This document shows, piece after piece, positions 1 through 6,780 of a stretch of DNA of 11,795 nucleotides. The stretch spans positions 1 to 11,795 of the forward strand of contig JAJYJL010000114.1 in NCBI GenBank assembly GCA_021789565.1, given 5' to 3'. The notes beneath the pieces were generated by a model. It saw nothing but the letters and a program-made list of their open reading frames with translations. It did not search any database and was not told where the DNA came from. How positions within the stretch are numbered: the stretch's first letter is position 1; every line of letters begins with the position of its first letter. The DNA is from Acidobacteriota bacterium (GTDB lineage: Bacteria > Acidobacteriota > Terriglobia > UBA7540). Both the position numbers and the translations under genes were made by a program.

Positions 1-42
1 GCGTTGGGTTTCTCTGGCAGGTCCCTCAGCCGGGCCTGCTTG

Positions 43-77
43 AGTTTTGTGCGCAATGACTTAGCGGGCACAAAACT
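43..77. repeat. Perfect 10-bp inverted repeat, possible terminator of an upstream gene
   Basis: AGTTTTGTGC (43-52) is exactly complementary to GCACAAAACT (68-77), with a 15-base loop. The right arm is followed by a short run of T. It could be the terminator of a gene lying left of the window, or an operator. No gene end is visible nearby, so the role is inferred. Confidence 0.4.
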
Positions 78-236
78 TTCAGTATAGCTGCGCGCGTTCC
101 ATCCTGCATAGCCGGCGCTTGCCGGCCCCAATGCACAAATCTATTGGATACCACAAGCCGCCTGTCCGTTGGTGGCTTTCTGAGATATCAAAGGGATGCG
201 GGCTGAGGGAATGTTTCGCTCTTGCCTGCCTGGTTT

Positions 237-245
237 TGATAGAAT
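237..245 (+). promoter_or_regulatory. Candidate extended -10 promoter for the M1 peptidase operon
   Basis: TGATAGAAT matches the extended -10 pattern TGnTAnnnT, with the hexamer TAGAAT at 240-245 (five of six consensus bases). No good -35 lies at the usual distance, which is normal for extended -10 promoters. Transcription would begin near 252, giving a leader of about 70 bases before the ATG at 322. This argues against an earlier start at 196. Confidence 0.4.
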
Positions 246-252
246 AGCGCCC

Positions 253-277
253 GTCCCTCCAGCCATCTGGCAGGGAC
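253..277 (+). promoter_or_regulatory. Leader hairpin near the predicted transcription start
   Basis: GTCCCT (253-258) pairs with AGGGAC (272-277), and CCAG (259-262) pairs with CTGG (267-270). One C is bulged and the loop is CCAT. If the promoter at 237-245 is right, the hairpin sits at the very 5' end of the mRNA, where it could stabilise the transcript, or it could be an operator as DNA. No known riboswitch is recognised. Confidence 0.3.
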
Positions 278-321
278 CTGTATCAACCAATCCTGGTCAA
301 ACCATCCGTGAGGCGGATTCG

Positions 322-2514
322 ATGCGCGCGTTCTGCGTCTTGCTGTTGTGCAGCCTGATTGCAGGTGTAGCGGGAGCCGCCCCGCCGCTTTCGGCCCAAA
401 CCTATCAGTCGCATATCCAACATCCCATCGTTCAATATAAAATATCGGCAACCCTGGACTCTGACACGAAGACGATCAAGGGGCATTACGTCCTGACCTG
501 GTGGAACCACACCGACGACACGATCCCTGATCTTTATTTCCATCTTTATCTCAACGCCTTCAAAAACCTCGACAGCACCTTCATGCGCCGCGACCCCATC
601 GCCCGGGGGCATGACTCGCTCACCGACTGGCTCACCATTCCGGGCAAAGACAAATGGGGTTGGGAACAGATTGACAGGATTCAAATCCTCAACGGCGCGG
701 ACCTGACTCCGCTCATCACCTATGCGCACCCGGATGACAACAATGCCGACGACCAGACGGTCGTCCGCATCGTGCTCCCGCAGCCGATACCTCCCAAAGG
801 GACCATCCAGCTCTCTGTCGATTTCACCTCAAAACTCCCGCGCGCCTTCGCCCGGACAGGTTACGACGGCAACTATTTTATGGTTGCGCAGTGGTTTCCC
901 AAGATTGGCGTGTACGAAGGGCCGGGCGAGCGCGGCCGCACAACCGGCGGATGGAATTGCCATCAGTTTCACCGCTACACGGAATTTTACGCCGACTATG
1001 GAACCTACGACGTTGATCTTACCGTTCCTTCCAGTTATATCGTCGGCGCCACAGGCTTCCAGCGATCGGCACAGAAAAATACCGGCGGCACCACCACCTA
1101 CAATTTCTACCAACAGGATGTCCACGACTTTGCCTGGACGGCCAGTCCGGATTTCATCAAGATCACGCGCACTTTCGACTGGGGGCAGGAAGTCCGCGGC
1201 GACCTGCTTACGAAGTGGAGCGAAATCCTGGGCCTGCCCGCATCCGATATGGCGCTGCGCAACGTGTCGGTCACTCTTCTGCTGCAGCCGGGCCATCGCA
1301 ATCTCGTAGACCGTTATTTTCGCGCCGCCTTCAACGGGCTCAAGTATTACGGACTGTGGTATGGCGCCTATCCGTATGACACGTTGACGGTTGTCGACCC
1401 GCCGCGCAATTCCTATACCTCGGGAATGGAGTATCCCACCCTGTTTGTTGCAGGCGCCTATTTCTGGCCGGGCAAGCACGAGTTCGAGCCGGAGGGAGTG
1501 ACCATTCACGAGTTTGGCCACCAGTTCTGGTACGGGCTGGTGGGCAACAACGAGTTTGAAGAGCCGTGGCTCGACGAGGGATTTGTAACCTACTCGACAG
1601 CCAAAGTTTTGGAAGCGGCCTACGGCAATCCCTGCTCCTATCTGCACTTCCTGGGCATTCCGTTTCAGGCTTTCACCTGGCTGCGGGTACCGCTTCCCGG
1701 CTTTCCTTTTGCGGGTGTGGGATCTGTTCCTGTCGGGCCTTATTTTTCCTGCGTCAGGTTGCCGGAAGATACCTCCGGCCGCGGCGCCTACCTTCAGCAT
1801 GCCACCGACGACAGCCTGGTGCGCAACGGCTGGCAGTACCGGACCCGGATGAGCTATGTGGTGAATTCCTATTCCCGGCCGGCGCTGGACCTCGACACCC
1901 TCGAGCAATATCTCGGGCCCACGGTTATGGCCCGGGTCATGAGGACCTATCAGCAGCAGTGGCGCTACCGGCATCCCGCCACGCGCGACTTCATCGATGT
2001 GGTCAATCAGGTTTCCGGCCGGAACATGGACTGGTTTTTCCAGCAATTTTTCTACAATTCCGATCTGGCTGATTATGAGGTCGCCGGCATCTGGAACGAC
2101 CCCTCGTACGGCCGAACCGGGATCTACGATGAGGGCGGGAAGAAGGCCTACTATTCCCGGAAGAACGCTCTGAGGGAATACCAGGAAAGCAAGCAGAAGC
2201 AATATCGCTCAACCGTTATCGTGCAGCGACTGGGCGGGGCGTCTGCGCCGGTGGACGTTGATGTAACTTTTGATAACGGCAGGGTGGCGCATGAGCACTG
2301 GGATGGCAAATACCGCTGGGCACGGTTCACTTACAGCGGAACGCACAAGGTCGTGTCGGCCGTGGTGGACCCCTCGCGCAAGCTTGTGGTCGATGCCAAT
2401 TACACCAACAACAGCCGCACCGTGAAGGCGCACAAATTGTTTGCTGCAAAATGGTATGTGCGATGGATTTTCTGGATCGAAAACCTGTTTTTTGCAGCGG
2501 GATTTTTCAGCTAG
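322..2514 (+). CDS. Secreted M1-family zinc metallopeptidase (aminopeptidase-like)
   Basis: This 730-residue protein should remove N-terminal residues from peptides, using one zinc ion, outside the cytoplasmic membrane. Residues 1-20 or so form a signal peptide (basic start, then a Leu/Cys/Ala-rich core). An M1 N-terminal beta domain follows. The exopeptidase loop is GMEYP (368-372), a variant of the classical GAMEN. The zinc site is HEFGH (396-400) followed after 18 residues by Glu419 in WLDEG. Tyr517 is a candidate for the transition-state tyrosine. The protein lacks the long ERAP-type C-terminal domain and ends in an aromatic, hydrophobic stretch. I chose ATG 322 because the signal peptide begins there and GAGG lies 8 bases upstream. 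In-frame ATG 196 would precede the likely promoter. It is the first gene of a probable operon with two membrane proteins. The family is certain; the substrate is unknown. Confidence 0.93.
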   Translation: MRAFCVLLLCSLIAGVAGAAPPLSAQTYQSHIQHPIVQYKISATLDSDTKTIKGHYVLTWWNHTDDTIPDLYFHLYLNAFKNLDSTFMRRDPIARGHDSLTDWLTIPGKDKWGWEQIDRIQILNGADLTPLITYAHPDDNNADDQTVVRIVLPQPIPPKGTIQLSVDFTSKLPRAFARTGYDGNYFMVAQWFPKIGVYEGPGERGRTTGGWNCHQFHRYTEFYADYGTYDVDLTVPSSYIVGATGFQRSAQKNTGGTTTYNFYQQDVHDFAWTASPDFIKITRTFDWGQEVRGDLLTKWSEILGLPASDMALRNVSVTLLLQPGHRNLVDRYFRAAFNGLKYYGLWYGAYPYDTLTVVDPPRNSYTSGMEYPTLFVAGAYFWPGKHEFEPEGVTIHEFGHQFWYGLVGNNEFEEPWLDEGFVTYSTAKVLEAAYGNPCSYLHFLGIPFQAFTWLRVPLPGFPFAGVGSVPVGPYFSCVRLPEDTSGRGAYLQHATDDSLVRNGWQYRTRMSYVVNSYSRPALDLDTLEQYLGPTVMARVMRTYQQQWRYRHPATRDFIDVVNQVSGRNMDWFFQQFFYNSDLADYEVAGIWNDPSYGRTGIYDEGGKKAYYSRKNALREYQESKQKQYRSTVIVQRLGGASAPVDVDVTFDNGRVAHEHWDGKYRWARFTYSGTHKVVSAVVDPSRKLVVDANYTNNSRTVKAHKLFAAKWYVRWIFWIENLFFAAGFFS

Positions 2515-2587
2515 CGGCTACAGTGGCCATGGATGGCGGCATTGTTATGAGGCGTGATTTGAAACCTGCCCCAAAATTGGAGTGCGC

Positions 2588-3538
2588 ATGGTAAGCGCCA
2601 GGACGGCCATTCGCCAGGGACTCAGGCTTGCGCGGCGGACGTGGCCGGCGGTGTGGGTGCTTTTTGCAGCCAACATGCTGCTGGCTGCCGTTGCCGCATT
2701 GCCGATTTACCATGGAATGCTCAACTTTACTTCCCACAGCCTGATGGGCCGCACACTGCTGACGGGTTTTTCCGTTGACTGGTTGACGGATTTTTCCTTC
2801 AACAATCGCGGCGCGCTCGAACATTACGCGCAATTCATCATGGTCATGGGGCTGATGGCGCTGCCGGTGAACGCCGTTCTGGCGGGCGGAATTCTGGCGC
2901 GCTTCCAGCGCCGGCAGGAGCGCTTCCGGCTGGGTGCGTTCTTCCGTGACTGCGGCCGCTACGCCTGGCGCATGCTCTGGCTGATGCTGATTGCCCTGGT
3001 GGCCTACTGGGCGGTCTTCCGTTATTTGTACAGCGGCCTGGGCGGATTTGTTGCCCATGCGACCCTCTACTGGATGAATGACCGGTCGGCATACGTGGTC
3101 CATCTCGCAGTCGGCCTTCTGGTCCTGCTGTCGCTGGCGTTTGTCAATCTGGTCATTGAGTTTGCCCGGGTCAGGATCGTTTTTGGCGAAGGATCGGGAT
3201 TTGTGCAAGCGTTCCTGGCGTCGCTGGGATTCTGCATCGGCCGCCTGCCCAGGGCCATTGTTGTTTACGCCGTTCCCTCACTGTGCGGGCTTGCTCTGCT
3301 GGGGACCTATCGCCTGGTGACGCCCTGGCACATGATTCATACAGCTCTAGCCGACAGCGGAGGATCTTCCGATGGGGCCTTGCTGGTGCTCGGGCTGCTC
3401 TTCATCGGGCAGCAGTTGGTGATGTTCGGCCGCTACTGGTTCCGGGTCGCCACCTGGGGCAGCGAGTGGTCATTTTTTGCCAGCACCCGCGCCCCGGCAG
3501 AGCCGTCCGGGGAAGCCGGCGAGAAGGCGGCAGCCTGA
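2588..3538 (+). CDS. Polytopic membrane protein of unknown function
   Basis: The product has 316 residues with about six hydrophobic helices, near residues 20-40, 82-103, 128-148, 170-191, 221-240 and 263-282. It ends in a hydrophilic Ala/Glu-rich tail (about 300-316). Basic stretches flank helices 1, 2 and 3 (for example RFQRRQERFR at 105-114), consistent with cytoplasmic loops. I see no catalytic motif. The topology loosely recalls the glycerophosphodiester phosphodiesterase membrane-domain or DUF975-type families, but I cannot assign it. ATG 2588 is preferred because GGAG lies 5 bases upstream. An in-frame GTG at 2582 is the alternative and would add two residues. The gap to the M1 peptidase gene is 73 bases with no obvious terminator, so co-transcription is likely. 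It could anchor or partner the peptidase or transport something; this is inference from position only. Confidence 0.85.
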   Translation: MVSARTAIRQGLRLARRTWPAVWVLFAANMLLAAVAALPIYHGMLNFTSHSLMGRTLLTGFSVDWLTDFSFNNRGALEHYAQFIMVMGLMALPVNAVLAGGILARFQRRQERFRLGAFFRDCGRYAWRMLWLMLIALVAYWAVFRYLYSGLGGFVAHATLYWMNDRSAYVVHLAVGLLVLLSLAFVNLVIEFARVRIVFGEGSGFVQAFLASLGFCIGRLPRAIVVYAVPSLCGLALLGTYRLVTPWHMIHTALADSGGSSDGALLVLGLLFIGQQLVMFGRYWFRVATWGSEWSFFASTRAPAEPSGEAGEKAAA

Positions 3539-3550
3539 CCCTGCGGGCCT

Positions 3551-3862
3551 ATGGGAGCCGATCTTCATCTCGAAAAGCTCGCCCTGCGCCTGCTGTGCGC
3601 TGCGACTTCAGAGGGCGGCCTGCGGGATGCCCTCGTTCCGCTGCTCAGTGGCTACCAGTGGCAGAGCACCCTGCACCGGGCAATCTTCCAGGCCATTGAG
3701 GCTTTCCCATCACGCGATCCGCACCTCCTCCGCCAGTGGCTTCCTGCAAGACTGACTCGCATGGGATTCCCCGACGTTGAATGGGACGAATTGTTTGCGC
3801 CAGCCGAAATGTCCAGGGAAGAATCGTTGGCGCTGGTCCGGCAAATGCTTGCCGGCGCGTAG
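3551..3862 (+). CDS. Small helical hypothetical protein (103 aa)
   Basis: I do not recognise this gene. The 103-residue product is soluble and mainly helical, with no signal peptide or membrane segment. A Leu-rich N-terminal helix (about residues 6-18) is followed by a second helical part containing HRAIFQAIEAF (42-52), then an acidic C-terminal region with a Trp (78). The heptad-like spacing faintly recalls small helical primase/helicase interaction domains, but this is not evidence of function. Codon choice is GC-rich at third positions like its neighbours, which supports real coding. The start lies 12 bases after the TGA of the membrane-protein gene, in the same frame, and has only a weak ribosome binding site (GCGGG). 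Translation may therefore depend on reinitiation. It probably belongs to the same operon. Confidence 0.68.
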   Translation: MGADLHLEKLALRLLCAATSEGGLRDALVPLLSGYQWQSTLHRAIFQAIEAFPSRDPHLLRQWLPARLTRMGFPDVEWDELFAPAEMSREESLALVRQMLAGA

Positions 3863-3920
3863 CTGCTTTTGATTTTGCCTGCGACTCCCGAGCGTGCCGT
3901 AAAATAGGAACGGGGGATCG

Positions 3921-4130
3921 ATGCCTGTGGCAAGTCGCGCGGTTGCTTAAGAAACTTCTGTTGCGCCCCGGGCCATCAGTCCGTGGACCACCGCAATCGA
4001 GGTCCTGGCTGTTTACGCGGCCATTCTGCTTTACATCTGGCGCTGGCAGGAGGCGCACCCTTTTCTCTGGCTTCCGCTGCTGGCCGCCGTTCTCCTCAGC
4101 CAGTGGTTTTATGGCGACACGCTGCAGGGA
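3921..4130 (+). pseudogene. 5' part of the CPBP-like gene, interrupted by an in-frame TAA at codon 10
   Basis: ATG 3921 has a purine-rich ribosome binding site (GGGGGA at 3912-3917, though close to the start) and opens MPVASRAVA, then hits TAA at 3948-3950. The same frame then continues without a stop through 4131 to 4607. Codons 3951-4130 encode 60 plausible residues: a hydrophilic start and two membrane helices containing LAVYAAILLYIW and LPLLAAVLLSQW. No ATG, GTG or TTG occurs in this frame between 3951 and 4131. CAA to TAA would be a single C-to-T change. It is either a real nonsense mutation, a sequencing error, or a gene using a non-standard start. Confidence 0.6.
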
Positions 4131-4607
4131 ATGGGGCTGACGGGCCGGGAGTTCCGGCCCTGCTTCCGCGCCAGCCTTCCCGTGCTCGCGATCGTCGTGG
4201 TTGCGGGCGTCTTTTACGGCTTATGGGCGCATGACAGCGTCGCCCGGCTTGCTGCTCCGCGCGCCTGGCTGACGTTTGGCGGTTATCTTGTCTGGTGCTC
4301 CTTCCAGCAATACCTCACGCAATCCTACTTCCACCGGCGATTGATGAGGGTGATGCGATCTCCGCATCTGCGTTCGTTTGCCATCGGGCTGCTGTTTGCG
4401 GGCGCGCACATTCCGAATCCCGTTCTCATGGCGGCAACTTTTGCGGGAGGATTCGTCTTTGCGGAAATCTTTGCCCGCCATCCCAACATCTGGCCGCTGG
4501 CGTTTGTGCAGGCCGTGGCCGGATTTCTGATCGGGGCGCTCTCTCCTCCGTGGATCATTCACAGCATGCGCGTCGGCCCGGGATACTTTTTCTTCCACCT
4601 GCACTGA
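4131..4607 (+). CDS. CPBP-like intramembrane protease-fold protein lacking the catalytic Glu pair
   Basis: From ATG 4131 the frame encodes 158 residues. The natural protein probably also includes the 60 codons before it, giving about seven helices. Helices lie near 13-31, 46-67, 81-95, 97-114 and 121-138. The order of CPBP (Abi/Rce1-like) signature sites can be followed. Where EExxxR is expected, in the helix containing WCSFQQYLTQ, the pair is Gln59-Gln60. The second motif FxxxH is present as FAGAH (89-93), and a third His is at 144. Known family members are membrane proteases that process prenylated proteins or bacteriocin-related peptides. Without the glutamates this one is probably a non-proteolytic relative. 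It is the last gene of the left operon; a hairpin-rich region follows. Start and integrity are uncertain because of the upstream stop, and ATG 4131 would lose two helices. Confidence 0.7.
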   Translation: MGLTGREFRPCFRASLPVLAIVVVAGVFYGLWAHDSVARLAAPRAWLTFGGYLVWCSFQQYLTQSYFHRRLMRVMRSPHLRSFAIGLLFAGAHIPNPVLMAATFAGGFVFAEIFARHPNIWPLAFVQAVAGFLIGALSPPWIIHSMRVGPGYFFFHLH

Positions 4608-4950
4608 GCCGAACTATTCATGAACTGGCGGATGCTGCCGTGAAAGGGGAGAAGGGGCACGGCGTCAGCAATGCCGCACCGTGTCGCGACCAGAAAGCCG
4701 AAGCCCTCTCCCATGGGGAGATGGTAGCGGAGGTACGACGGCGGGTGAGGGGTCGTTTTGCAATCTTGAATCCTGAGTTTGGAGTCTGAAATCCCTCTCG
4801 ACCTGCCTGCCGCCTTCTTAGGCCCGGTGGGCCGAAAGAATTTAGCCCACGGCGTGGGCCGTGGGAACCATGTTAACGCGCGGTCCCGGCAAGCCCCCCT
4901 TCGGGGGCTCAAAACGAAAATTGTGTGATCATGCCTGCGAGCGGCTGAGT
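4608..4950. repeat. Convergent intergenic region dense in palindromes
   Basis: No gene is supportable here. The region lies between the ends of two converging transcripts and holds at least four perfect hairpins. They are TCTCCC/GGGAGA (4707-4721), GGCCC/GGGCC (4821-4833, with flanking TTCTT and AAGAA at 4815-4840), CCCACGGC/GCCGTGGG (4846-4865) and AGCCCCC/GGGGGCT (4892-4909). Such clusters are typical of REP-like intergenic elements. One or more may also end transcription. Confidence 0.55.
4892..4909. terminator. Hairpin near the 3' end of amrS, possible bidirectional terminator
   Basis: A 7-bp GC-rich stem AGCCCCC/GGGGGCT encloses a CTTC loop (GAAG on the minus strand). It lies 42 bases past the amrS stop on the minus strand. 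No T-run follows on either strand, so it is at best an atypical terminator; it may be only part of the repeat cluster. Confidence 0.3.
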
Positions 4951-6081
4951 TCAATCCAGCGTGGTCAATTGCGCGCCGCGCCGGCGGAAGGAGGGCAAAT
5001 AAGGCGAGCTGGCAATCTGGCCTTCAAACCTGCCAGCCCAGCGGCCGGGAATGGAGGCGTGGCAGGATGGACAACAGCCTTCAGCGGTAATCCGATATTT
5101 TGCGATGTGGTAGCCGTAGCGTTCGATGAGCGTCTCGCCGCAGCCGGGGCAATGCGTGTTTTCCAGGTCGCCAACCCGGCCCGGCATATTGCCCGCGTAC
5201 ACAAAATTGAGACCTGCCGCCCTGCCGATGCCGACCGCCCGCTTCAGCATCTCCGGCGTGGTATCCGCGGGGTCGGTCATCTTGTAATCCTTGTGGAAAG
5301 CCGTCACGTGCCAGGGGATATCGGGGGAAACGCCGGCAATAAATTCCGCCAGGTGTTTCAACTCATCATCGGAATCGTTAAAGCCCTTGATCAGCAGGGT
5401 CACGATCTCCACCCAGAAACCCATCTCATGGGTCCGGCGAATGGTGTCGAGGATGGGCTGCAATCGTCCGCCGAGCTGGCGGTAATGCCGGTCGTCAAAA
5501 CTCTTCAGGTCGATCTTGTACAAGTCGATCCACGGCCGCAGGTATTCCATCACCTGCGGAGTGCCGTTGCCGTTTGAGACATACCCGGTTTTCAGTCCCG
5601 CGGCGCGCGCCTGCCTGAAGACGGCCACGGCCCACTCGCTGGTGATGAGGGGCTCGTTGTAGGTGCTGACCATCACCCTGGCGCCCTGCTGGACGGCGTC
5701 TTCCACCAGCAATTCCGGCGTGGCCCGCAGCGGCGCAGAGACGGCTTGAGGATCGCGAAGCGCCTGCGAAGTGACCCAGTTCTGGCAGTAGGAGCAATGC
5801 AGGTCGCACCCCAGCATGCCAAAGCTGTAGGCCAGCGCTCCCGGATAGGCGTGGTAAAAGGGCTTTTTCTCGATGGGATCGCACTGCACCCCGCCCACAT
5901 AGCCCCACGGCACGTAAAGCTTTCCGCCGCGGTTCGAGCGCACCTTGCAGACGCCCACCTGGCCGTCGGGTATCGGGCAGGCGTGCCCGCAGGCAACGCA
6001 GCGCACGAAGCCACGGTCCATTTTCTCGTAGAGGTCGCCCTCCCGGACCGATTCTTCCAGTATGTCGCGCAGTGTTTTCAT
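4951..6081 (-). CDS. amrS: AmmeMemoRadiSam system radical SAM enzyme (PflA-like)
   Basis: This 376-residue protein belongs to the radical S-adenosylmethionine superfamily, in the group that resembles pyruvate formate-lyase activating enzyme. It should bind a [4Fe-4S] cluster, cleave SAM reductively and act by radical chemistry in the cytoplasm. The cluster ligands are Cys92, Cys96 and Cys99 in CDLHCSYC. An N-terminal Cys-rich segment (Cys28, 31, 35, 45) precedes the barrel. TYNEP (140-144) and the KIDLKSF strand (189-195) are characteristic of this group. A C-terminal zinc ribbon uses Cys311, Cys314, Cys336 or 337, and Cys340. Length is normal for the family apart from a slightly extended tail. 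GGGAG lies 12 bases before the ATG, a little far. The usual partners, AmmeMemoRadiSam proteins A and B (AMMECR1 and Memo-like), are not in this window. It follows coxG by 163 bases on the same strand, probably with its own promoter. Confidence 0.92.
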   Translation of the reverse strand: MKTLRDILEESVREGDLYEKMDRGFVRCVACGHACPIPDGQVGVCKVRSNRGGKLYVPWGYVGGVQCDPIEKKPFYHAYPGALAYSFGMLGCDLHCSYCQNWVTSQALRDPQAVSAPLRATPELLVEDAVQQGARVMVSTYNEPLITSEWAVAVFRQARAAGLKTGYVSNGNGTPQVMEYLRPWIDLYKIDLKSFDDRHYRQLGGRLQPILDTIRRTHEMGFWVEIVTLLIKGFNDSDDELKHLAEFIAGVSPDIPWHVTAFHKDYKMTDPADTTPEMLKRAVGIGRAAGLNFVYAGNMPGRVGDLENTHCPGCGETLIERYGYHIAKYRITAEGCCPSCHASIPGRWAGRFEGQIASSPYLPSFRRRGAQLTTLD

Positions 6082-6129
6082 CGCTATGGAGGTCTCCCGA
6101 TGACGGTATCGCGGCCCTCTTCTAATTCC

Positions 6130-6135
6130 ATTATA
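6130..6135 (-). promoter_or_regulatory. Candidate -10 box of the amrS promoter
   Basis: Read on the minus strand this is a perfect TATAAT. The hexamer 17 bases upstream (6153-6158, CCTCCC on the minus strand) does not resemble TTGACA, so the promoter may need an activator or another sigma factor. Transcription would start near 6123, about 40 bases before the amrS ATG. The site supports separate transcription of amrS from the cox genes. Confidence 0.4.
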
Positions 6136-6244
6136 CTCCCCTGCGGTTGGCAGGGAGGTGGTGGGCTGGAAACTGCAATAGGTGGGAAATCAAAGGGGTG
6201 CGCTGCGTCCTGATGGAACTGTGGCGGGCGGTCCAACTTCCTGC

Positions 6245-6688
6245 CTACGAAGCTGCTTGAATCTGTTTTGCGAAGGCCTGGAAGAATTGACTGACAGTCT
6301 GCCGGCTGGCGGCCTGGATCATGCGCTGCCCCACAGCGGCGATCAAGCCACCCACCTGCGTCTCGCCCGAGTAGCTGACCGTGGTCTCATCCCCTGACGC
6401 GGAAAGGACGATTTCTCCTTCTCCCTGGAGGAAACCGCCTTTGCCACGGACGTTCACCCTCATGCGGAACCGCTCAGGCGGCTTCTGGTCCAGGATTTCC
6501 ACTCTCCCCTCGTATGTTCCCTTGACCGCGGCAACGCCGACTTTCATTGCGGCCTGATAGCTGCCATCGGGGTTGGGCGCAAGCTTCTCACAGCCGGGAA
6601 GCGCCTTGGCCAGCGCTTCGGGGTCGAGCAGATGCTGGTAGACAACCTGGGGTGCGGCAGGGATTTTGTATGAACCTTCAATCTTCAT
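6245..6688 (-). CDS. coxG: CoxG-like protein, SRPBCC superfamily
   Basis: The 147-residue product is a CoxG family member of the SRPBCC (START/Bet v 1-like) fold. In carboxydotrophs CoxG is linked to anchoring or assembling CO dehydrogenase at the membrane. The N-terminal MKIEGSYKI strand begins the fold. PGC (36-38 or so), the GTYEG and GKGGF segments and the C-terminal helix with VGQRMIQAASR are family hallmarks. I chose ATG 6688 because homologues begin with this strand. An in-frame ATG at 6706 would add six residues that come from the palindromic element lying just upstream (6689-6735), so it is unlikely. There is no clear Shine-Dalgarno. It is the last gene of the coxS-L-M-G operon and lies 92 bases after coxM, a wider gap than the others because of the inserted element. 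Confidence 0.88.
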   Translation of the reverse strand: MKIEGSYKIPAAPQVVYQHLLDPEALAKALPGCEKLAPNPDGSYQAAMKVGVAAVKGTYEGRVEILDQKPPERFRMRVNVRGKGGFLQGEGEIVLSASGDETTVSYSGETQVGGLIAAVGQRMIQAASRQTVSQFFQAFAKQIQAAS

Positions 6689-6735
6689 GTAGCGCCACCG
6701 CGGCATTCCTCAGGCCGGCAAGATTCCGGCGCTAC
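6689..6735. repeat. Palindromic REP-like element between coxM and coxG
   Basis: GTAGCGCC (6689-6696) and GGCGCTAC (6728-6735) form a perfect 8-bp inverted repeat around 31 bases. Inside lie further GCCGG/CCGGC words that can pair. The left arm abuts the coxG ATG, so in the mRNA the hairpin would cover the coxG ribosome-binding region. Similar arms are common in intergenic repeats of Acidobacteriota-like genomes (from memory, not checked). Confidence 0.55.
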
Positions 6736-6780
6736 CAAGTTGGTGCCGCCATAGTCTGTGCTACGGCTCCCTTTCCTCAA

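Larger units (their letters stand above)
1..321. other. Upstream non-coding region of the M1 peptidase operon
   Basis: I see no supportable gene in these 321 bases. The region holds the 43-77 inverted repeat and a second small palindrome at about 111-126 (GCCGGC, loop GCTT, GCCGGC). It also holds the candidate promoter (237-245) and a leader hairpin (253-277). Frame 1 is open from base 1 to a TAG at 85-87, but the short peptide resembles nothing recognisable. Confidence 0.5.

Noticed and set aside
196..321. Earlier ATG for the M1 peptidase at 196
   Set aside because: It would put 42 residues before a clear signal peptide and lies upstream of the candidate promoter; ATG 322 has its own ribosome site.
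829..2202. 457-codon open frame antisense to the M1 peptidase gene
   Set aside because: It is the complement of a strongly supported zinc peptidase in GC-rich DNA, where long antisense frames are common. The peptide has no recognisable domain.
2547..2594. 15-codon frame before the membrane-protein gene as a leader peptide
   Set aside because: It is short, overlaps the gene start by a few bases in another frame and shows no attenuator hairpins or runs of a single amino acid.
4861..5577. 238-codon plus-strand frame opposite amrS
   Set aside because: It is antisense to a gene with all radical SAM motifs, and begins in the palindrome-rich intergenic region.
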